Shown here: positions 30,668-42,405 of the stretch, piece after piece | Numbering within the stretch: the first letter of the stretch is position 1 | How the letters are laid out: the number at the start of each line of letters is the position of its first letter | Source of the DNA: Asterias amurensis | Taxonomy: Eukaryota; Echinodermata; Asteroidea; Forcipulatida; Asteriidae | Length of the DNA stretch: 64,000 nt | Assembly: GCF_032118995.1 (NCBI RefSeq) | Contig: NC_092669.1 | Span: 9,361,501 to 9,425,500 of the forward strand | Direction of reading: 5' to 3' | Notes under the pieces: model-generated | Told to the model about the DNA's origin: nothing | The model's input: only the letters and a program-made list of their open reading frames with translations | Databases searched by the model: none | Position numbers and translations under genes: made by a program

Positions 30668-31837
30668 AGGTAACATGAGAAGTGATGTACATCAATGTAA
30701 CATCACCTTGATCATTACACCTTGATCGTTATAAGCGTTGGTTGATTTTTTAGCGCTGTGTGATTTCTCATTTGAATATTCGTCTGTTTTAAGAATGTAT
30801 ACTCCGTCCTAATGTTTAAAGATGACAACATAACTTTGAGAAGAGGAATAATAATGTTACCACTGCATAAAAAAATGGTTGCAAGCTGTGACTGGGGGTC
30901 ATCCTTTTTTATGCCCATCCGAAAATAAACTGTGTAGAATAGTTGTTGAGAAAATAGAATTAGCTGTTGCAAACAACTTACCAACCAAATGGCCCAAGGG
31001 TATAAATGCAAAAAATAGTTAATGGCCTGACCATTGACCCTAGCAGAGTCTTTCTGACAACACAACAACCATGAACACGAGCAGAGTATACTGGTGGAAA
31101 CGTCGCGACCAAAACGGCTATTTTCAGAGCCACCACTCCTTCAAAAGAGTTTTTTACCCATGGTTGTACCCGCGAGTTTACTATTAATATTTATATTTAT
31201 AGTTGCTCTTTTGGTAAACGCTGTTTATGGCAAAATCAGTAACAATGGGAGTTGATAAGAATTCCGAACTCTCTCGAGAAAATTTGGGTTGGGCGGCAGG
31301 AAATTTACCGTGGCGCCCGCACCGTGTTAAATGTTGTTTAGGGCTGAATTTGCATCCATGTCAGTCTTTTATGTTTTGGGCTTTGAACAATTTTAATAAG
31401 GTTTTGTTTAGTTTGGATAATGTTTTCAATGGATTTTTGCTTTGTAAACAAAGCGTAGAGTGCCGAAAGGCGCCAGTCCATGATCTGGGGACTAATTTCC
31501 CGATGTTTATGCAACAGTTCAGTGCGTGTAATAATAGCTCTCGTGCACACACCAAAGATCGTTTTGGTGCACACTCCTTTCAGTGTTATTTTGTTCCGTC
31601 CGGTGCTTTTTTTATAACGTCGCTTCTATCATGGAGGTAGAAATAGAATAATTTCTACCTCCATGCTTCTATTTTCTGGTAAATTTTACGATAATTATAT
31701 ATTCCAATAATATTTGTAGCCTAATGTTATTACTAATAACTTTATAACATGATCAAACTTTTTATGGGGCTATGGTGGGACTGAAAAATGAGGCCTACGC
31801 GCACGGTACGCAGAGTGAAAATCGAATTTTTTCAACT

Positions 31838-31950
31838 GGGTGCCGAGTTTGTATTTGTACATGTGCCGAGTTTGAGGGTGCCGAGTTTGCAAGGTGCCGA
31901 GGTTGTAGGTGCCGAAGTCGGAGGTGCCGAGTTCGCAAGGTGCCAAAGTG
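31838..31950. repeat. Minisatellite (GGTGCCGAGTTTG)n
   Basis: Seven degenerate units of roughly 15-18 bp sharing GTGCCGA(G/A)(T/G)T. Open frames across it are a result of the repetition. Confidence 0.75.
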
Positions 31951-32188
31951 ACCGGTACCCGTTTGGGACGCGCCCACTGGGACAATTATCAAGTTGGGGC
32001 GCGGAACAGGCCTACGTCCTGATATATTTTAAGTACAAACCTTCCTTTGCGCTGATTACAAGAAGACAACTAGCTTTAGCTGATGACGCCATTCCTCTTC
32101 TACTGAGCACACGTGTGTGTTGTCTTTAATACTACTTCTTTACCTATGAATATGATGTGTATCACCCTGGTGGCGAACAGCAAGTCAC

Positions 32189-32400
32189 CGTGGTCAAGTG
32201 GTTAGACTGCAGGACTTGCAATCACAAGGTTGTGGGTTGGAATCCCCCAGCTAACCGCTGATTTCACAATGACTAGAATAAATATTGTCGTCTAGTTACT
32301 GAACCACAATTCTTGATTTGTGTGATTCACAATCATAGACGTTAAACCAATGTTTGTGAGAGAGATTGGTTGTTGCCAGCTTGGTGTTTATATCCCCCAA
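32189..32400 (+). mobile_element. tRNA-derived SINE
   Basis: A-box CCGTGGTCAAGTGGTTAGAC and B-box GTGGGTTGGAATCCC at tRNA spacing, with a GCA anticodon position (ACTTGCAATC). The body includes CAATCATAGACGTTAAACCA and TTTGTGAGAGAGATTGGTTG. Confidence 0.75.
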
Positions 32401-32956
32401 AAGCATGCGTTTTTGAGCATCCTCGTCCTCCAAAGCTAGCTGTGTGTGTGTGTACTGCATGCTGTGTGCGATGTGTGTTCGCCGGCTCGCTTGCTGTTTC
32501 GGGGGCCCGGATGCATGTCATGAGTCGTGTGTAGGTCAAAGGTTCTTGCGCAGCGGCGTGTGCACACAGAAAGCCTCGTTGCGTCGTCTGCTGCATTAGG
32601 TTGTATAACTGTGTTGGTATCAGGAAATACATTATTTAAATTTCCATTGCTACAGGCCTTGGTTCATTGACGAAAAAAAGCTGTCTTATCTTATTCATTT
32701 ATTTATTTTCAGGCAAGCAGTACATACAAAGAAATCACACATAAAAAAATAACACTACAGAGACCAATTTATTACCTACTGCGGATAATTGCAAAAAGCG
32801 AAAAATGATCCGATCTTAAACCAGACAAAAAATAACATGACAAGATACGACGAGTCATAAACAATAAAAAAATTCCTGAGAAAATATAGTTTACAACAAA
32901 TCTATCACAAAAAATACATTACAACACAACAATTAGTTGTAATTTTCGTACATCAA

Positions 32957-33522
32957 CTTGTCCCCCGCAATCTTCTCCCCGGATGTACACGCTTGGAACA
33001 CGGTACTTGGTCCCCCGCATTCTTCTCCCCGGATGTACACGCTTGGAACACGGTACTTGGTCCCCCGCAATCTTCTCCCCGGATGTACACGCTTGGAACA
33101 CGGTACTTGGTCCCCCGCAATCTTCTCCCCGGATGTACACGCTTGGAACACGGTGCTTGGTCCCCCGCAATCTTCTCCCCGGATGTACACGCTTGGAACA
33201 CGGTACGTAACTTGGTCCCCCGCAATCTTCTCCCCGGATGTACACGCTTGGAACACGGTACTATGGTCCCCCGCAATCTTCTCCCCGGATGTACACGCTT
33301 GGAACACGGTACTTGGACCCCCGCAATCTTCTCCCCGGATGTACACGCTTGGAACACGGTACTTGGTCCCCCGCAATCTTCTCCCCGGATGTACACGCTT
33401 GGAACACGGTACTTGGTCCCCCGCAATCTTCTCCCCGGATGTACACGCTTGGAACACGGTACTTGGTCCCGGCGCAATCTTCTCCCCGGATGTACACGCT
33501 TGGAACACGGGGTTGGTCCCTG
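32957..33522. repeat. 50-bp minisatellite, about 11 units
   Basis: Units of 50 bp (CTTGGTCCCCCGCAATCTTC, TCCCCGGATGTACACGCTTG, GAACACGGTA) run head to tail; two carry small insertions at the GGTAC junction (33204 and 33260). Because 50 is not a multiple of three, every frame of both strands yields long repetitive open frames; these are artefacts. Confidence 0.95.
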
Positions 33523-34252
33523 GCCGCAATTTTTTAAAGATTCCTGTCTAGGAATTAACTTTTCTTAAACCTTGGACTCTTGAATTGTTTTTAAATACCG
33601 TGTGTTTCTTCCTCACACTTCGATAGAAGAACTGTATTTTAATTTTGCAATTTTCTGAAAAAGTAATTGAATTATTTGTGTTTTTCCAGTTTAATAAACC
33701 TTAAGATATAGTTCTTGATGACAACAGAAACCAATTTGTTGTAGAGTGGTTAATAATTAAGACAAAGTAAGTTGAGATAAGGTTTGGTATTTTTGTTTTG
33801 CCTTTCCATTATAGCGTATATACGCCCAAGAATTGCACTGTGTGTAAGACCGAACCCTGTGTCCCGCAAATGGACACTAATCTTGGGGGCAAGGCATATG
33901 ACACAATTGTTTGAGGGTGTTCCAAATGCCCCCCAAAAATTTGCCAAAAACTGCACCACAGAGCACCTAAAATGCAAACTTTGCTCGGGCCCTTAAGCGG
34001 GCCCGGACCCCACACGACGTAAGGCTTCTCACACGAATGCTCGATCGTTAACAGATGTGCACCTCCCCCAATTGAAAGAGTGGAAGGGATGTGTCCCCAA
34101 CCCAATTTTAAAGGGTGGTGGTGGACACAAATGTTCCCCAGCTTTCGTTAACTCCTGTGTCTTATGCCGTAGGTTTCACACTCGCGTCCTCACTCTTTAG
34201 CCCTGTTCGCAATGGACTTAATTTTGGTAAACTAACCGAATGTTCCCAATAT

Positions 34253-34536
34253 TGGGTGCGTTCGTTTAGCCATAGAGTAATTACTCTATGGTTTAGCTTC
34301 CCTGGGTCATCCCCGGTCTGCCCCGGTGCGTTCGAATAGCTTTTGACATCACTCCAGGGGCTCACCCAGGTCAGCCCCTAGTGCCCTGCTTGTGGAGTGG
34401 GTCACTTGGGGGCTGGCCCCGGGTAAACGACGTCACCACGAGAGCGGTGAGTGGTCGTTCGTTTAGCTCTTGTCAGGGGCTCACCCGAGTGAGCACCGCG
34501 GGACAGTCCCAGAGAAGCTAAACGAACGCACCCAAT
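34253..34536. mobile_element. MITE, family D (TGGGTGCGTTCGTTTAGC ends)
   Basis: TGGGTGCGTTCGTTTAGC at the left and GCTAAACGAACGCACCCA at the right are perfect inverted repeats. The interior (CCAGGGGCTCACCC, CTGGCCCCGGGTAAACGACG) matches the element at 1956. It ends about 215 bp before the NXPE start codon. Confidence 0.85.
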
Positions 34537-34750
34537 ATTGTCTCCAGTCTTTTGGTATGAACAACCAAGCATGTGACGTCATACGCAGAGCGGAGTCTTC
34601 TATACGGTCTTCAGAATGACCAGTTGTTTGTTACCACGAGAAGTACATGTACATCTTTTGTGAAAACGCAGTCAAATGCCATTCTTATTTTGTACAAGGA
34701 GATTTAAGTACTATAGATGAACCATTGAACACATCACGAACTGTAGCAGG

Positions 34751-37700
34751 ATGGCAGCAAAATATCCATCTCGACATACTGTTTTAGGAGTGTTGTTTGG
34801 TTTATGTTTCGCCTTAACGGTGATCACAATGGTAAGCCAGTTTCCGTGTATTCATCAGAGACCGTCTTTAGGTCACACATGTACACCCATTATAAATTTT
34901 AGTTCCAGCTAGCGTTGCTTTTACTTGCACTTGTTTTCTAAGCACAACTTTCAACCTTTTTCACGCCCACCTGGTCTTCACCTTGCCCCTGGTAGGACGT
35001 CAGTCAGTACACGGCACTGGCGTCGGGTAGAAGCTTCTTTACAATGCGAACACAAAGCTGACTAAAATTTTCTTTATTTTTTACCTGATTTGAGAAGTTG
35101 AAAATCCGTTCATATATTTTCAGCGTCCCTTATTACTACATTTTCAATGAGTTCACAGCTAACAAAAATATATCCATATAGGGTTTTTGAGGCATTGCTT
35201 ATATGGTGAGGTATCAATGTACATTGTATATTTGGTTTGCGGTAACACCATGTGTGTATCTACTCGCCAGGTAGAGTTTGTTCTTAGAGAACTATCTTGC
35301 TTAATTCTACTACCGCGAAGTAGATAATCGGGGGTTCGGGAGACTTCTCAGTTCTGAAAAGAACTGTCCTGCTTTTAACTATTACCAGGGCGGATGGCAT
35401 AGAAAATAGACTTGTACTACTACTTTAGCTTATAGAATCGTAATTAACTGTACTGCCGCGGAGTCAGTTCTGAATTGGTCTCAACGTTTCGACTAGTTGC
35501 GACCTCATGATATAATGTGCTGGCCCTCTATCTCCTGAGCTATAGCCCCATGCAGCGGTCCCCTCACTCAACTCTTCTCGGTCATGCAGGCTCTCCATCA
35601 ATATCCATACAAAGCAATCGAGATCCTCTCTTGCTATAGACCTTTATCACGATGTGGTCATCTTGATTTTACTCCATTCCAACTCATTGTAACCAAACTG
35701 AGGCTGGACGAAATAATAGTCTGGTGCCATGCGCAATGAATGTTAGCATTCATGACTGTTATTGGAAAAAGGGAAAATGGCCAAGATGGTGACAGCGTAA
35801 TAAATGTCTATGTAAAGTCTTTGTGTCATTTTGTATCAACCCTTTCGGCTCTTTTCATTTCACTAAATGTTGAAGAATACCGGTACATATATTATTTTTT
35901 AAACGCACATGGAGTGTGTGCAAAACAGAGCTGGTTTTGTGTGTTGTGGTGTTGATATGTTTGTTTTGTTTGAACAAATCCCAGCCCGGCTATTATGTGG
36001 TATTCTCACTTTTCTTGTGTCTTCTTTTTTTATCTTCCTCCTCTAAAAAATACTCCTTACAGTATGGTTTCGGCTGATACACTTGATCTTGAGTAATGGA
36101 AATATTTGCGAGTTTACAAATCGAACCCCAAATGGTTCACTCCGAATCCTCTGTGCTGTTGAGATATTTCATCACGCATAATCTGTTGTATGGTGAAGGA
36201 CACTTATAATCTGTTTCCTCGTACGTGTGCGCAAAAACCTTGCACGTGTGCGCAGAAACCTTGCACGTGTGAGCAGAAACCTCGCACGTGTGAGCAAAAA
36301 CCTCGCACGGTGAGCAAAACCTCGCACGTGTGAGTAAAACCTCGCACGTGTGAGCAAAACCTTGTACGTGTGTCTGAGTAAAACCTCGTACGTGTGAGCA
36401 AAAACCTTGTATCGTGTGAGCAAAAACCTTGTATCGTGTGAGCAAAAACCTCGTATCGTGTGAGGGAAACCTCGTACGTATGAGCAAAAAACCTTGTACG
36501 TTTGGGCAAAACCTCGTATCGTGTGAGCAGAACCTTGCACGTGTGAGTAAAACCTCGTACGTGTATAAGCAAACACCTCGTACGTGTGGGCAAAAACCTC
36601 GCACGTGTGAGCAGAAACCTCGTACGTGTGAGCAAAACCTCGCACGCGTGAGCAAAACCTTGCACGTGTGAGTAAAACCTCGTACGTGTATAAGCAAAAA
36701 CCTCGTACGTGTGGGCAAAAACCTCGTACGTGTGGGCGTAGGTCTAAGTATTTGCTAAACTTGTATAGGCCACAATAGGGCCACACGACGCCATTTTTTA
36801 AAAGTGATGCGTGCTGTGCTCTACAGGAGTGTTTGAAAGTGACTTGCCCTTAGAAGTTGTCTCCTGAACGAAATGTACATAATAGTGGTGAAAACTTTCA
36901 GCCTAAAGAGAAAATATACTGCACTTTTTATACATGTTTTTCCTACAAACTCTTCACTATTGGCCTAGCCACAACTTACTCCACATTCCTGTCCCTTTAC
37001 TAGTTGTTGAAAGACAGAGTTGAGTTTGTTAAAACTCCTGCCATCCGTGCTGTCCCGCTTCAGTTGAAACAATCACCTTCTAATGTAAGTGTGATTGAGA
37101 GAAAGAACACAACCGGCCCATCCTCCATGAGAATCACCAGCCACACCAAGACTAACGTCCAACTGATATCACCTAGAGGACACATTCAAGTCGGAGATAT
37201 CATCAAGTATCGGATTCAGACCAGAGATTCCGAAGGAAGGGACCGGGTTATAAGCGGGGATTTCTGGTTTGCCACTCTAAACTCAAAGAATCCGCTAGCT
37301 AGTACAGCTGGTTATGTTGCTGACTACAATAACGGTACATATGAAGTCACATTGCTGGCAGCATGGGCTGGTCAAGCTAAATTCAAACTCATTCTTGTGC
37401 ATGCCAGTGAGGCTGTTGACTGCTTCAGAAATGTGATCTGGCCTGCAAAGGAAAGAGTACAGTGGAATGGATACTTCAACCATAAAGGCAAGAAAGCAGA
37501 AAGGACAACTTGCTTTTTGAGGAGTAGCGGGCCATGGACTGGACTGTGTCAATATCCAGCACACCATGCACTTGGGAAGACAATTCTTGTTTGCCAGAAA
37601 CCGAAAGGTTTGTCCTGTGATGATTTCACATCTTACAATACCGACTGGGATAAATGCAACCAAAAGCTGGCCGAGTTGACAAAAGGCGTAGAGTATCTAT

Positions 37701-39912
37701 TCAAAGGGTATGTGATTGAACAGTTTATTATTTTGTTTAGCTTGTACGGAAAATGTACACATGGTAATCAAAACAAAACAATCAAGGTTATAACCCGAAA
37801 GAACTGGTAAGAATTATCTTGTCTTGGCACTCTGATTAAAAGCATTTTTATTTTAGTTCTGAATATACTACTTAAACAACCTGGGTTACTGGGGTTTTCA
37901 GCTCAATATTTAAGTGGAAACGCCGTCGTGTTATAATTTTCCTGAACCTGCTGTGCGTGCGAACACCACTCCTGTTTCCCTTCCTGCCTAGCCATTTCCT
38001 CCATGGGTACAATGGACCATTTCAAAGTGTCTTTGTGAAGGGAAACCTTAAACTAAATCAAGAACTTAAGACGACTATCTGATCTTATGATTTGCTAGTC
38101 TTCTTACTTTTTTTTTAAAGGCCTACTGTACGGGCGCTATGAGCAACGACTGTTTGATCATGTTGGATCATGCCTTATAAATTTAACGATTGTTTGATTT
38201 TACCCACAGCCCGAATTTTATGCAACCGGTGAGCATAGAGAAGAACAAGAAAATACAAATCGACGTTAAGCATACATGGTTTGTTGATCGTTTGCAATTA
38301 AGTCATAACGGCATGCGTATCAAGTATCATAGTATCAATGGTGAAGAAATGCTTGTACATGTGACATGGTGTGTGTTTCAAACTTGTCATAACTAAAGTA
38401 ACTCACCAATACCTGAAATAAAACTTAACTAACGGAAAACTTGGTTATACTTTTATGATCGACCGCCATGATATTTCACAAAGTAAAAGGGAAACCACAC
38501 AATCTTGAGACATTTGTGTGGATCATTACCGGGGGGTTCTACTCTTGTTTAATATTTACCACAATTTCACTGAGGGCGCTCTTGGCAATCCATATAACAG
38601 AGAGCAAGTTCGAGTGTGCACAATGGTTAACTAAAGGTTGGCCATTTTGACTCGAACCCAGGCTGGTCGACCATTGGTTGACTACTGTGGTCGACCATTT
38701 GGAACCAGCCTCGAGCCCATGGTTTCTTCACTGGTCCCAACAGCATGTTCCATTCTAACATGTGTTAAGCGCAGAGGGGAACCAGTGACACTTTAGCGAA
38801 AAGGTGGAAGGTTGACTAGACTCGTTCGGGTGAGTACGTCATTGCGCATGTGTATTGCTAGTCTGTGGTCGACCACTGGTGGACTAAATGTGCGCACTCG
38901 AACTTGCTCAGAGCTGTGCAATGAGAGAGTTGCGAGATGGAGGGACAAGTTTTCTTTGGTCACGTGGTTACTGGACGCCATGTTGTCTCCAGATGCAGCA
39001 CAACCCAATGGGCATATTAGTCTGGCACCCCGTGTTCGCCGATGCGTGTCTTGGGGAACTAAATTGCTTCAATCGTAAATTGAGCCCATGTCCATATCAC
39101 CTTTGACATCGCATGCATATCGCATATGCATCGCATATTATGTTTACACATATGGTCTTCGTGGTCATGGAGATTCGCAGTTAAATCCGAAGTACATGCT
39201 ACAAAATCAGTCCTGAAAATAAAACAAAAATTAACCATTGATAAATAATAGCACATTAGAAAATAAGAATGAACTATTGTGGGCATATCGACAAACATTT
39301 TCCTCCATTTACTAATTTGTTGTACTGCGGCATATACCAAAGGTTTTGTCTGATTCTCTCTTTGAAACAGCAACACCTGTCAAATTTCGTTCAGAAAGAA
39401 ACAAAAGTATACGTTGTCGAAAAACCTGTTTCTTTACATAAGACTGATTTTATTCTTTGTTTTTCAATTTTCTTCTATATAGCTGGATTACTCCCTCCTC
39501 TGAATGCCTTACCGCGATGTCTGCCCGACCAAGAAATACCAGCTGTTCAGGGTTATTGGTTGAAGGGCAAATGGCACTCAATGCTCTGCAGAATACCGGA
39601 CTTTCCAAATGACATGCTGCATAAATGTCTACGCGACAAGAAAGTCATTTTACATGGCGACTCAACCACAGGCCAATGGTATAATGATTTTAACAGTGTA
39701 TTAAAAGCAGATAACCCCAAGGCATTAGTTTCAAATGGACGAGGGCATTTGAAGCCCGTGCAAAAGATATACCGTTCCCTTAACCTTACCGTAGCTTACT
39801 ATTTCCATCCGGAACGAGTGGGGAGCGACATTTATGGTCGCAAAGACATGAAGTACGAGGTAGATGTCCTTGACAAACTTGTCAGAATTACCCCCCATTC
39901 TAATGTATGGTG
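34751..39912 (+). CDS. NXPE-family protein (neurexophilin + PC-esterase), 3'-incomplete
   Basis: Exon 1, 34751-34831, codes a signal anchor (MAAKYPSRHTVLGVLFGLCF, ALTVITM). Exon 2, 37004-37707, codes the neurexophilin-like part: SPSNVSVIERK, GDIIKYRIQTRDSEGRDRV, NGTYEVTLLAAWAGQAKFKL. Exon 3, 38210-38370, codes GPNFMQPVSIEKNKKIQIDV; its donor is weak. Exon 4, from 39483, opens the PC-esterase domain (QGYWLKGKWHSMLC) with the nucleophile motif GDSTTGQW and MKYEVDVLDKL. Phases agree for 1-2 and 2-3. NXPE proteins are secreted or type II membrane glycoproteins of mostly unknown substrate; PC-esterases are predicted acyl-esterases with a GDS Ser and a distal DxxH. After LVRITPHSNVW (about 39912) similarity ends in repeat sequence, and no distal D/H exon follows on this strand, so this copy looks truncated. 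A paralogous C-terminal exon lies inverted at 41571. Confidence 0.85.
35205..35500. repeat. Family F MITE, diverged copy
   Basis: TTTGCGGTAACACCATGTGT at 35239 repeats the left end of the element at 62131. GAAAAGAACTGTCC and CTCAACGTTTCGACTAG echo its interior. In NXPE intron 1. Confidence 0.5.
36223..36742. repeat. ~21-bp minisatellite with E-box/ACGTG cores
   Basis: About 24 degenerate units of CCTCGCACGTGTGAGCAAAA type. Roughly half carry CACGTG, others TACGTG or ATCGTG. It lies in intron 1 of the NXPE gene, 260 bp before exon 2. The long open frames on both strands are products of the repeat. Confidence 0.9.
38466..38560. repeat. Family A MITE fragment
   Basis: AAAGTAAAAGGGAAACCACA, then CATTTGTGTGGATCATTACC match the right half of family A; the termini are missing. 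NXPE intron 3. Confidence 0.6.
38600..38910. mobile_element. MITE with GAGCAAGTTCGAGTGTGCAC ends
   Basis: GAGCAAGTTCGAGTGTGCAC and TGTGCGCACTCGAACTTGCTC are inverted; inside, GGTCGACCATTGGTTGACTA and ATGGTCGACC-like blocks repeat in both orientations. NXPE intron 3. Confidence 0.65.
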
Positions 39913-40484
39913 TTTATTTTGCAGGAGCAGATATACTAATGAATTTGTATGTTTAAGTTTACAGGGGCAGATCCACTAATGAATATGCATTTTTCTCCCC
40001 AAAGGTTGTGAACTCTTGTTATTATGCTAATTTTGTAACTTGGTTTATAAATATTAGTGCAGAGGTCAGTGCCTTCACTTTCCTTTGTACTTGTCTGGTC
40101 ACACAGGTTGGTGTGAATAATTAGGTATTGTTGTGCATTGAAGGATTGAGCTACTTTGCATGAAGTCGTGGTATGCAAGATTTTAGGGAGTGGCAGTAGA
40201 CTCACATAGGTTCTTATGGAAGAAGGATCATGAAATTTTGAGTGAGAGAAAGATAGAGAGAATTTGGATAGGTATTTGGAAGTGCCTATATCTCAACAGT
40301 GTCGCGCTACAATTATAACCTTTGAGGTTATTGTTTTGCTGCAATATTAATGCTAAACCAGAAACAGATTATCAGGCTGTTATTTTAAGCAATTGATTGG
40401 CAGAGAACTAAGGCGGCAGAGATCGGCAGTTTAAGTTTGGAAGCAAGGAGAAAATCGTAAGTTGAAAATTTGCTTAATGACCAT

Positions 40485-40870
40485 GTAAAGACACACTGGA
40501 CACTATTGGTAATTGTCAAAGACTAGTCTTCTCACTTGGTGTATCTCAACTTATGCATACAACAAAAAATATGAAAATTTGAGCTCAATTGGTCGTCGAA
40601 GTTGCGAGATAATAATGAAAGAAAAAACACCCTTGTCACTCGAAGTTGTGTGCGTTTAGATGGTTAATTTTGAGACCTGAAATTCTAAATCTGAGGTCTC
40701 GAAATCAAATTCGCGGAAAATTACTTCTTTCTCGAAAATTATGCCACTTCAGATGGAGCCGTTTCTCACAATGTTTTATACCATCAACCTCTCCCCATTA
40801 CTCGACACCAAGTAAGGTTTTATGGGAATAATTATTTTGAGTAATTACCAATAGTGTCCACTGCCTTTAA
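40485..40870. mobile_element. MITE, family B, copy
   Basis: Left end ACACACTGGACACTATTGG, right end CCAATAGTGTCCACTGCCT-TTAA; central palindrome TGAGACCTGAAATTC..TGAGGTCTCGAAATC. Right TTAA present, left end altered (ATGTAAAG). Confidence 0.75.
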
Positions 40871-41190
40871 GGTTTTTATTGTTTTAGCTCATTCAACTGA
40901 ACCATCATTCATCTTTTCATAATGTCTACATTGTAAGCAGCAGAATTTGATTTAAATTTCAAGTCAGAACATCATTGCAATAAGGAGTTGTGACAATTTA
41001 TGTTTTTTATTGTTCAGCTCATTCAACTGGAACCAGTGATGCACTCTTTGAGTTCTTTGAGTTTTATCTTTTCATATGTAAGAAGCAGTTATTCGAATTA
41101 AGTTTCAAGTCAGAACATTATTGCAATAAGGAGTTATGACCATTTAAGGTTCTTATTGTTTCAGCTCGTTTAACTGGAACCAGTGATAGA
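40871..41190. repeat. Three diverged tandem units of ~145 bp
   Basis: TTATTGTTTTAGCTCATTCA / AACTGAACC recurs at about 40880, 41012 and 41153, each followed by TTTCAAGTCAGAACAT(C/T)ATTG and CAATAAGGAGTT(G/A)TGAC in the first two spacings. Confidence 0.75.
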
Positions 41191-41464
41191 GAGATTGATT
41201 TTTGTTTAAACACAAATTATTTCAAAACTTTAAAATTTAAGTTTGATTTGGTTCTTAAAAATCCAGATGTCATTTTTTTTATTCAAAAATCTTTTAACAT
41301 TTGTTTATTCCAAAAACTTCAACATTATTGAAAAACATAGCTAAAAATTACAAAAAATTACTGGCAAATATATATAACAATCTCACTTGGGCTTGTACAT
41401 ACCTAAAACAACTCAACTCAAAGACTGAAACTTAAATACAAACTTTAACAATTCCACTGAACGC

Positions 41465-41493
41465 GGACGGACGGACGGACAGACGGACAGACG
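41465..41493. repeat. (GGAC)n microsatellite
   Basis: Seven GGAC/AGAC units in a row in otherwise AT-rich DNA. Confidence 0.85.
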
Positions 41494-41570
41494 GAAACTT
41501 ATAATAAATAGGCTCGCACTGCTCAGCAGCTGACCAATAAACCACAACAATTATTATATTAATTAATTTG

Positions 41571-42050
41571 TCATTTTTGATTGCCCACTGTTGCTAAGTT
41601 ATCGCAAACGTACCCTAGAAACATTTTCAGTTCCTGTACTATAACTGCGTGAGGCATATGCACGACATTCTCTGCCGGGTGTGTCAGGTTCATGTCCCAC
41701 AAGGGTAGGTAGAAAGCACCTGTACCCTTAAAACCATCCCTTAATGTATTTCCTATAATTTCTTTTGCCAGAAAATCAGAGAACAACAAATTAGATGAGA
41801 TATGTGGAAAGTGCCGAGGGTGCGGTCCCTTAATCACAATTAAAATATTAGGGCAGCGCTTGCGTAAGCGAAGTACAGCATTCCTTATCAATGCAGTCCG
41901 TTCTATGAAACTATCGCTGGTCCACACTGTGAAGTGTGCCCGGGGGCTGAGCACAATGATATACGTCTGGCAGTCGAGGGTGGTCAGTTTTGTCACAGTT
42001 AACCCCGTGCAACCCGTGCAACCATGACGAACCATTACCTCATACTTGTC
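41571..42050 (-). pseudogene. NXPE-type PC-esterase C-terminal exon, inverted relative to the neighbouring NXPE gene
   Basis: The minus-strand frame reads GGDFDKYEVMVRHG, LDCQTYIIVLSPRAHFTVW, DSFIERTALIRNAVLRLRKR, IKGPHPRHF, GTGAFYLPLWDMNLTHP, ENVVHMPHAVIVQELKMFLG, stop at 41571-41573. This matches the last part of NXPE proteins (IVITLGQHF..., then WDMT...HPPDHVI). The candidate catalytic D and H lie in WDMN..HP...HMPH. Its first residues (KYEV) overlap those of the plus-strand exon (MKYEVDVLDKL) but differ afterwards, so it comes from a second NXPE copy and not from a clean inversion of the missing exon. No other minus-strand NXPE exons are seen to the right. Confidence 0.8.
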
Positions 42051-42149
42051 AAAGTCTCCACCCCTTTGGCCAGCAGTTGATCAAGTGATTGGTTTTTCTG
42101 TCAGTCATCGACGATCGGCAGCTCGCCATCGCAGCTTTGCTGTTTTAGT

Positions 42150-42405
42150 TTAAAATAAAAGTAGAATATAATTATCCAGGCTTACCTCCATCGAAATCGA
42201 GTGGTTTTCTCATCACGGTTTGAACTTCTGCACAACCCATAGAAATATTATTTGGACTCAAAAATGGCCGACGGTGTTAGTTCACGAAGTAAAAGGCAAA
42301 CCGCACAATTTTGAGGGACACTAACGTAAATCATTATTTAGTCTTAAATCATATGTTATGACCCAAATCGTCCAATCAAAGGCAGCGTGTCCCTGGGAAT
42401 GTGTA
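42150..42405. repeat. Family A MITE, degenerate copy
   Basis: AAAATAAAAGTAGAATATAA, GGCCGACGGTGTTAGTTCAC and AAGGCAGCGTGTCCCTGG align with the left half, centre and right end of family A. Flanks are eroded. Confidence 0.6.

Larger units (their letters stand above)
29955..30900. repeat. Diverged direct duplication (~0.4 kb) with two palindromic insertions
   Basis: GTGATGTACACCGGTGTACATCACC (30051) and GTGATGTACATCAATGTAACATCACC (about 30683) with their neighbours (TTGATCGTTCCAAGCATTGG, CAGCGCTGTGT) show two copies of a sequence. The second copy is interrupted by the palindrome at 30493-30667; the first is followed by the palindrome at 30258-30400. No exon is seen, although the missing first exon of GATD1 might lie in or beyond it. 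Confidence 0.55.

Noticed and set aside
29784-31070. First coding exon of GATD1
   Set aside because: I searched the minus strand upstream of 29920 for a short exon ending in phase 1 with an LLVASGA-like motif and did not find a convincing one; it may lie farther upstream or be too diverged.
31227-31640. 137-codon plus-strand open frame
   Set aside because: No recognisable motif or compositional sign of coding; the shadow frames on the other strand are as long.
32919-33568. Several open frames of 75-198 codons on both strands
   Set aside because: They exist in all frames because the 50-bp unit lacks stops; no single frame is favoured and no start or splice context is seen.
33750-34105. Overlapping 70-98-codon frames on both strands
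   Set aside because: No motif; the frames overlap on opposite strands, and neither has splice or start support.
36137-36786. Minus-strand open frames rich in HTCEVLLTRARF-like repeats
   Set aside because: Translation of the degenerate ~21-bp minisatellite.
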